This document shows, in pieces, positions 57,610 through 64,000 of a stretch of 64,000 nt of DNA. The stretch spans positions 59,517,842 through 59,581,841 of the forward strand of contig OZ038487.1 in the NCBI GenBank assembly GCA_964036315.1, in the 5' to 3' direction. The notes under the pieces were generated by a model. The model worked only from the letters and a program-made list of their open reading frames with translations. It made no database searches and was not told where the DNA came from. The DNA is from Acanthosepion esculentum (taxonomy: Eukaryota; Mollusca; Cephalopoda; Sepiida; Sepiidae). The translations under genes and the position numbers were made by a program. How positions within the stretch are numbered: the stretch's first letter is position 1; the number at the start of each line of letters is the position of its first letter.

Positions 57610-57930
57610 CACCCAACCCTTAATCGGCAAGCGTAAATGCCACAGCGCCGGAGGTGTCCCGGTCGTCCATAATTGACATCCCGGTAAATAATGTCTGGAT
57701 AGACGGCTAGCACAACGGTTTACGGTGAGGGACGCGAAATCGACGAGCCGCGTTCAAATTCCTGACGATTCTGCTTCGTTCGCTTCGCGATAATGCCCCT
57801 TTAAAAAGTCAGGAACCCGTTTTCTTCAATGTATAGTACAAACCTGAGAGACCCGTCTCTGCTTTCCATCTGTATGGCTGATGCTATCCGCCAAGAAAAT
57901 GAATCATTCTCGGGTTAACGTTCTCAGCTC
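57610..57930 (+). repeat. tRNA-derived SINE-like element
   Basis: A-box-like ACGGCTAGCACAACGG near 57,702 and B-box-like GCGTTCAAATTCCTG near 57,752. The downstream tail is not one I can match elsewhere. Confidence 0.5.
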
Positions 57931-57959
57931 ACATGAAGTGTAAAGACAACATTGAATCT

Positions 57960-58279
57960 ATCACTAGATCACGTGTCACTGTGTCGAGCGAGAAAATCTT
58001 TCTCTCTGGAAGCTATCTTGCATATCTATGAGTATACCATTCGTCCATGCTTAGAAAATTGCTGCCGTATATAGTCCGTTGGCCTTGATATATTTCTGAA
58101 GCTGCTTGATAAGTTCTAAAGAAGAATCAGCAATATTATTGGTCCGGATCTAGCGACTTAGCTTCATCACTTGCCCGCCGCCATCATGTTGCTTCTCTGT
58201 ATCTTTTTTTAAAAATAAATACTTTCATGATAATTGTTCGGATGAGCCCTTCGCTATGGTAACTGGACTATATGAATTT
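57960..58279 (+). pseudogene. LINE family A relic, 5' part (split copy)
   Basis: In order: VTLSRARKSFSLEAILHIYEY, TIRPCLENCC, KLLDKF, RRISNIIGPDLAT, HHLPAAIMLL, then YFHDNCSDEPFAMVTGLYEF across frames. It ends at 58,279 in the middle of the conserved block that resumes at 59,319. Confidence 0.75.
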
Positions 58280-59318
58280 GATATATAGAAATAAAGTGTT
58301 GCTGCCGACACTTGAGTTTGAACATAGATCCCCAGTGAGCGAACACAGGCGATGCCATTATTGAATTAAGTAGACTACGTGACCATAGATGAAATGCAGA
58401 TGTAAGAAGTCGCGTGACGTCTAGATTGATCGTTATTTCTATTCTTCCATGTATTACTATATGGATCTGCATTTCTATTCTATCCTCTATTACTATACGG
58501 AACACTATTCCCTACTCTATTCACTATACTATTTCTCTATTCGGATCACTACATAGATTACTATTCGATCGAGTATTATCGAGCAAGTATTATTAGTGCG
58601 AGTGATATTCGAAGACGTCTGGCACCAGTATTGTTCAACGGCGTACTACAGCTGTATCTGTGATTGCAAATTCTTCACTACAATGAGCATTACAAAAGTG
58701 ACAACGACTGTTCGTTGACATCACAAAAAAACTGAGTTTCAGAATGTCAGAAAAGAGAACAATTAAAAAGCGTAGTAGAAAAAGGGAAGAAAAGAGAAGT
58801 GAACTTTTGTAGTAGTTGCATATTTCTCAGAGCTCGAGTTCGACATAAGTTTGAACGTAGATCGCCAGTGAGCAAACACAGGCGATCCCATTATTGAATT
58901 AAGCAGACCACGTGACCATGAAGGAAACGCATATATAGGAAGTCGCGTGACGTCTAGATTGATCTCTATTCTAGTCTATCCTGCATTACTATTCGGATCG
59001 CTATTTCTCTTGTATCCTCTACTACTATTCGGATCACTATCTCTACTCTATCCTCTATTACTATACGGACCGCTATTTTCTACTCTGTTCACTCTACTAT
59101 TTCTCGATTCAGGTTACCTGTACGAGCGAATATTAGAGAGCAAATACTATTAGTGCGAGTGTTATTCGAAGGCGTCTGACACCAGTATTGTTCAACGGCG
59201 TACTATAGTGGTATCTGCGATTTCAAAGTCTCTACTACAAAGAGCATTCAGAAAGTGATAACGAGTATTCTTTGACATCACAAAATTGGCAACCAGTGTT
59301 CGTTGACATGCCAAAAGA
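58280..59318. mobile_element. Insertion of about 1,039 bp made of two 440-bp direct repeats
   Basis: It separates LINE sequence that reads across when removed. AATTT (58,275-58,279 and 59,319-59,323) is a candidate 5-bp target duplication. Repeat 1 is about 58,310-58,745 and repeat 2 about 58,848-59,300. Both share the same order: GTTTGAACGTAGATC, GGCGAT.CCATTATTGAATTA, GTCGCGTGACGTCTAGATTG, repeats of CTATTACTAT.CGGATC, AGTATTGTTCAACGGCGTAC. They contain TATATAGGAA before TGACGTC. It could be a short terminal-repeat element. Confidence 0.65.
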
Positions 59319-59605
59319 AATTTAAGAGCAATACTAGACTGGCGGCAAGATATAATCAGTTTGCAGTTGAGTTAGCTAGATGCAACCGTAAATTCTATGC
59401 TACAAGTCTCTTTTCTCGCACTTCTCGCTTGTGGAACTCCCTTCCGGCAACTTGCTTTCCAACCAACTTTAATCTGCAAAAATTTAAATGCAATGTCAAT
59501 CGCTGTCTAGTGCTATTAATGTTCTTTGTTCCTAAATCTGCCACAGCCTTGTAATCCCTCGCGTACTAGTGGTTGTACTGCTTTCCTTGGGGTGATACTG
59601 ATTAA
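59319..59605 (+). pseudogene. LINE family A relic, 3' part (split copy)
   Basis: Frame continues NTRLAARYNQFAVELARCNR, KFYATSLFSRTSRLWNSLP, ATCFPTNFNLQKF, with C-terminal NRCLVLLM, then a 3' end TAGTGGTTGTACTGC..GATTAAAAAGA like 6,045-6,085. Confidence 0.8.
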
Positions 59606-60479
59606 AAAGAATATAGCAGAGCAGACAGTGCTCTGTTACTTTGGTACGGCAAACAGTCTAGGAGAAGGAAAACAACTTGAGAAATGATGACTTCTGCCAG
59701 GCTATCTTTTCCTAACCACTCACTGCTGCTACGATTGTGATACTTGTGATTACTGAACTCCAAATGTGTTGAATTATTTTCAAAACAGAGTATTCCAGTG
59801 ACACAATCCAAGAGTATTTGGAAATTATTGCTGTTTTCAGACTTTCGCTAATAAAAGTGCTGTTCAATTCCATTATAATTATTTGGATTTCAGTTCTTTA
59901 TTGGCATCGACGATGCTTTACGTGTTTCAAGGGACATTATAAAAGATATCGCCGTCAGCTTTCGTAATACTGAGATTTTCGTGCAAAATTTGAATATTTA
60001 AATGAGGGGAAAATAGATGGAAGATCTTCGCTAGGGAAAAACCATTCTGTTTTATTTAAATGAATAAGATTTTTTTTTTTTGAAATGGCCTTCTTAAACG
60101 TCACGAGAATTTTACAAGTAAATTCTATTTCAAGAAAATACATCATTCTAACATCTGGTCTCGCAAACGTAGGTGTACATTAATGAAAAACAAAGCGTGC
60201 GTACAAAACGTATTATAGTGCTTAGAGAAACATATTGTTAATAATTGACAGTATTGCACTCCGACAGTTTCAAAATCCATTTGAGTTCCTCGTCCGTTAA
60301 ATTACTAGCCATCATCAAATTACCTCTTTAGCGACAAAATATTTATTTTAACTATTAAAAATAAACATTACAATAAACATACTATAATAAAAATTAGGAA
60401 AATAAAAATATGCAAAAGATTTTAATGAATTAAATGAATTCCAGTGTTAAATGAATCCGAGAAAAACTATTATAATACT
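59606..60479. other. Unassigned DNA
   Basis: Nothing recognised. Small frames on both strands lack motifs. Confidence 0.4.
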
Positions 60480-60879
60480 GGTAATACACCATATATAAAT
60501 ATATATATGGTGGTGAGGCGGGTAAAAATTCAGAATTAGATGAAATATATCTGTGAAAAGACAATAAGAATAAAGACGAAAAGAAAACCTTTATTTACCA
60601 TTACGTTTTGTTCTCGACTTCATCAAGTTAAATTACGTCATGTAGAATGCTCCATAATTTACTTTCACAAATTGCCTAAAAGATATTTTTGAGCATTCTT
60701 ATTACTGCGATATTTGTACTTCTTTTTATAAATACATATTACAAAATAAAGTCCTTTACGACAAAATTGTGTTCATCTGAATGTTAATTTTTTTAACTGT
60801 GAAGAGAAAAACGCTACGGTTATGTACTAAAAACAACATACTGATTATGACATTGTTTCAATGTCGAAAGTACTCGAAA
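60480..60879. other. Unassigned DNA with a palindrome and a weak ribozyme-like word
   Basis: CACCATATAT..ATATATGGTG at about 60,488-60,512. On the minus strand near 60,590-60,630 CTTGATGAAGTCGAGAAC then AAAACGTAAT may be a decayed hammerhead. Confidence 0.4.
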
Positions 60880-61045
60880 TAAGAAAATATGTATCAACAT
60901 AATTCCTTCTCTTCCTTTAATAAAGATACTAGGAAGTTTATCTGGGAATATGAGAGGATCCTATTGAAAATAAGTAGACAAAACTTGTCTAAATTATTCA
61001 ATGAGATATAGGTTAATGAAAACATGTTGCCAAAATATACACAAT
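60880..61045 (+). mobile_element. Penelope-like 3' end
   Basis: Shares the tail order of 4,540-4,685, ending GTTGCCAAAATATACACAAT then (AT)n. Diverged. Confidence 0.5.
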
Positions 61046-61388
61046 ATATATATATATATGAAATCCGTAAGTGGTAAGGATAATCTATATAGGACATTTT
61101 AATATAAAATATTAAAAAGATAGTTCCATGAAGAGAGCTCAATGTATCAAAATACAGAGCAATATGATATACATCAATGGTAAAGCTCAATACATTATTA
61201 AAGAGTATGGTAATAATTTATTTCATATAGAACACTGCTTCATCAGACAGGTGTTATAAAATGGTTTAAATCATCTAGACAGTTTATTAAAAATTACTAG
61301 AGGAAATGAATAAAAGATTTGACCTAGAAAAATCCTTAAAGAGATAAGAAGTGAGGGAAGAAAAAAGTATCAACGCAAGAAGTTGTGC

Positions 61389-61395
<7 letters not shown>
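61046..61395. other. Repeat-rich DNA, relative of the 50.2-kb foldback flank
   Basis: Contains GAAGAGAGCTCAATGTATC..ACAGAGCAA and, on the minus strand, GTCTGATGAAGCAGTG then ATATGAAATAA near 61,210-61,245. The latter resembles the hammerhead-like arms at 50.3 kb without a stem II. Confidence 0.4.

Positions 61396-61451
<56 letters not shown>
61396..61451. repeat. (AT)n microsatellite
   Basis: AT run. Confidence 0.95.
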
Positions 61452-61453
<2 letters not shown>

Positions 61454-61479
61454 TGATTCATCGAGTCTGAAATCTCAAC

Positions 61480-61534
61480 AGAACGCACTGGACGGCCGTT
61501 TCGTCCTATATTTGGGACTCATCATCAGTGCGCA
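61480..61534 (-). ncRNA. Hammerhead ribozyme copy 1 (stem I perfect, C3 changed)
   Basis: Minus strand: stem I GCGCACUG pairs with CAGUGCGU (8 bp, last a G-U). Box AUGAUGA (canonical CUGAUGA, C3 is A), stem II GUCC/GGAC, GAAA, a short stem III ACGGCCGU and the triplet GUC before the predicted cleavage, between complement of 61,491 and 61,490. Confidence 0.65.
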
Positions 61535-61850
61535 TCCACTACCGAGAATTGAAACCCTGACAGGTTGTCAAGCAAACACCATACTAACTGTTCATACGGG
61601 CCTCGGTGACGAAGAGGTAGCAAATCAAACTCAATATAGCGCCGCTCACTCACATAATCCGTGGTGGAACTCTACTGAGATTCTCTGTAACCATAGGACT
61701 GTGTCCCCTGGACCCACGACTACTATTACCAAGCCGCTCACTCCAGAGCATTAGAAGCCGGTTCAAGCAATAATATACATTTGAAATTATTAGGAGAATT
61801 TGATAATTATATTTAAGTGATTCATCGAGTCTGAAACCTCTACAGAATGC

Positions 61851-61905
61851 AGAAAGCCCTGGATGGCCGTTTCGTCCTATATTTTGGACTCATCAGCAGT
61901 GCGCA
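61851..61905 (-). ncRNA. Hammerhead ribozyme copy 2 (core canonical)
   Basis: Minus strand: CUGAUGA (complement of 61,890-61,896), stem II GUCC/GGAC, GAAAC (complement of 61,869-61,873), triplet AUC. Stem I 5' half GCGCACUG is the same as in copy 1. Its 3' partner is CAGGGC, so only 5 of 6 near positions can pair. Stem III has a C-A mismatch. Confidence 0.65.
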
Positions 61906-61910
61906 CGTTT

Positions 61911-62189
61911 AATGATACGTGGGAGGTCAGAATAAATTGGGATACACTAACATTTTTTTGCGCTGCATTGGCAGCGTACGAAATTGATTACGAAATGCTG
62001 TCGGCATAGATATAAGACTACCAACCTGTCTTACTTTGTCCCTCTTCGTCTTAGCCATTGCTCACTTAACCTCAAATTTTAAAACTACAGGATTGTTATA
62101 TACCATGCTTATGAACACTAACGGGTATCTCCCAATCCTCATAAATACGTTGGACATTATTGTAAGTGGGGGCACTCTGCTTCTTAAGC
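61911..62189. other. Unassigned DNA
   Basis: Nothing recognised. Confidence 0.4.
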
Positions 62190-63120
62190 TGGCAGCGTGA
62201 GCTGACAGTCTGGAAAGCTCTTGTCTTTGTCGAACTCTCTGCCTTTGAGCAGAGAGGAACCCGGATGAGGCTATGCCGAAGAGCAGAGTCTCATCCGGTT
62301 AGATAGATAGATACCCGATCCCACGTATGCCGGGTCTACGGGTAATTTTTGCCCGAGCCCACGGGTTCGGAATTCCCCACATTAAATTGTCCTTGTGCGA
62401 CATAAATATCGTAATCTGCGGTCTACTCTGGAAGCGTGAACTGTCAGCGTGGGAAGATCTTGTCTTTGTCGAACTCTCTGCCTTTGAGCAGAGAGGAACC
62501 CGGATGAGGCTATGCCGAAGAGCAGAGTCTCATCCGGTTAGATAGATAGATACCCGATCCCACGTATGCCGGGTCTACGGGTAATTTTTGCCCGAGCCCA
62601 CGGGTTCGGAATTCCCCACATTAAATTGTCCTTGTGCGACATAAATATCGTAATCTGCGGTCTACTCTGGAAGCGTGAACTGTCAGCGTGGGAAGATCTT
62701 GTCTTTGTCGAACTCTCTGCCTTTGAGCAGAGAGGAACCCGGATGAGGCTATGCCGAAGAGCAGAGTCTCATCCGGTTAGATAGATAGATACCCGATCCC
62801 ACGTATGCCGGGTCTACGGGTAATTTTTGCCCGAGCCCACGGGTTCGGAATTCCCCACATTAAATTGTCCTTGTGCGACATAAATATCGTAATCTGCGGT
62901 CTACTCTGGAAGCGTGAACTGTCAGCGTGGGAAGATCTTGTCTTGTCGAACTCTCTGCCTTTGTGTAGAGCAGAACCCGGACGAGGCTCTGCCGAAGGTC
63001 AGGGTCTCGTCCGTGTTAGACTTATACTCGATCCCGCGTATGAGTAGGTCTACGTGGAATTTTTGCCCGAGCCCACGAGCTTGGATTTCCCTACATTAAA
63101 TTTGGCTTTGTGCCGCATCC
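62190..63120 (+). repeat. Tandem array of 239-bp units
   Basis: Units repeat at exactly 239 bp (for example MPGLRVIF starts at 62,327, 62,566 and 62,805). The two inner copies look identical base for base. The last copy diverges from 62,944 (one T missing, then scattered changes), and the first (62,190-62,240) is diverged at its start. Each unit has a GATAGATAGATA run. Frames of 72 codons repeat with the unit and are not proteins. Confidence 0.85.
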
Positions 63121-64000
63121 TACCTAGTGGGTAGGCAGGTAAATACCGTAATATGCTGTCTAAGTAGTCCAACACAAGCAATGGTTTACCTACTTATCGC
63201 CGCTAGCGAGTATTGTATTTTGTTGATGTTATAAAGGTTACCATTTAATTTCCCACATCTGGTTTGGTTATTGCTCGTTCAGTAACAATTTCTAGGTTAA
63301 AACATAGAACCATCCTTGTTTTTGTGTATGATAAGATCCTCTCATAAGATCTCTTAATTGGAGATGTCTTCTATGACAATAGTCATAGAATGCATATCCA
63401 ATGTATTCGTTCTATATCTTACTCAATTAAGGTTAAATCTACAAAAAATAGAAGCGAAGCCCAAAGCAACGCCTACGCTACAGTACAAGCTTCAGAATAA
63501 TTTAATTTGCATAAAAACACTTCAGAAACTTTGGAAGACGTGTGGAACACAAGGTGGAATGTCTTAACTGTAGCACAATTAACAACATCAAGTCATCCCA
63601 GCGGAAAAGCAACAAGAACCAACAAGAAGCGGATGACAGGTAAAATGTTTCATCTAACGAAGGAGTGACAGTACATAATGCGTGGAAATGACGCAGAAAA
63701 ATACGATGTTTAATAAAGACATTAGAAAACAGATGCGACTAAGAAAGAATGAGAACTTTGACAGCAGAACACGAGCATCGCATGCATGCGTAGAAATAAA
63801 GGACTCACAGGACAGCGGGCTAGAAACTAAAAATGGAACGCTCATTTAGAGTTACAATTTATTAGAGAGACCGCATCATCTGGCTTGATCAGCAGTTTGA
63901 ACAAAGTTGATAAGAAAACAAATTCCTACTACGATACCTCTTAAACAAAGTAATCATGACCGAGGCGTTGAGAGTTACACAGACTGTTGATTACACCAAA
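63121..64000. other. Unassigned DNA to the window end
   Basis: No gene or repeat recognised. Small frames on either strand have no motif. Confidence 0.4.

Larger units (their letters stand above)
61452..61910 (-). repeat. Two-hammerhead unit with tRNA-like sequence (retrozyme-like or SINE)
   Basis: Two related segments, 61,452-61,534 and 61,815-61,905, lie in the same orientation with cleavage sites 371 nt apart. Both share AAGTGATTCATCGAGTCTGAAA then GGCCGTTTCGTCCTATATT. Between them on the minus strand is a tRNA-like stretch with A-box-like TTAGTATGGTGTTTGC and B-box-like GGGTTTCAATTCTCG near 61,545-61,600. Confidence 0.65.

Noticed and set aside
62327..63047. Three 72- to 80-codon frames with the same sequence
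   Set aside because: They are copies of one 239-bp tandem unit that also occurs as a non-coding dispersed repeat, so they are not genes.

Overview
The window looks like intergenic or deep-intronic DNA from a mollusc, most likely a coleoid cephalopod such as an octopus. The reasons are very dense (AT)n/(TG)n microsatellites, several families of tRNA-derived SINEs, Penelope-like elements, 5' truncated LINEs and many decayed Tc1/mariner copies, with no convincing host protein-coding gene. The species assignment is inference. I found no bacterial-type genes, CRISPR array or operon, and almost every open frame is simple-sequence DNA or a transposon relic.

Layout. 0-7 kb: PLE-type 3' relic, SINE, decayed piggyBac copy, a Penelope-like GIY-YIG endonuclease 3' half with its own 3' region, then a mariner relic split by a LINE insertion. 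7-16 kb: purine and pyrimidine blocks, LINE C-termini, three tRNA-like units, a 3 x 144-bp tandem repeat, a paired ribozyme-like composite. 16-29 kb: a Tc1-type copy inside an (AT)n array, other mariner relics, 5S-rRNA-derived and tRNA-derived SINEs, and a 290-bp direct duplication. 29-42 kb: long AT and pyrimidine tracts, mariner relics, LINE family B, and the best-preserved transposase of the window (37.2-38.2 kb). 42-53 kb: SINE-B copies, LINE family A with a reverse transcriptase YADD box, a 40-bp minisatellite, foldback repeats. 53-60 kb: a Tc1 element interrupted by a TSD-flanked LTR element, and a LINE interrupted by a 1-kb repeat-containing insertion. 60-64 kb: PLE 3' end, a two-hammerhead repeat unit, and a tandem array of 239-bp units.

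The most interesting theme is a set of hammerhead-ribozyme-like motifs in several distinct repeat contexts. They lie beside PLE 3' ends, in inverted pairs, and as a direct pair 371 nt apart at 61.49-61.86 kb, an arrangement resembling retrozymes. Some carry covarying stem II pairs. Nested insertions give relative ages: the LINE is younger than mariner-1, the LTR element younger than the Tc1 copy, and the repeat-bearing insertion younger than its LINE.

All protein assignments rest on recognising family motifs by eye. No similarity search or folding program was run.
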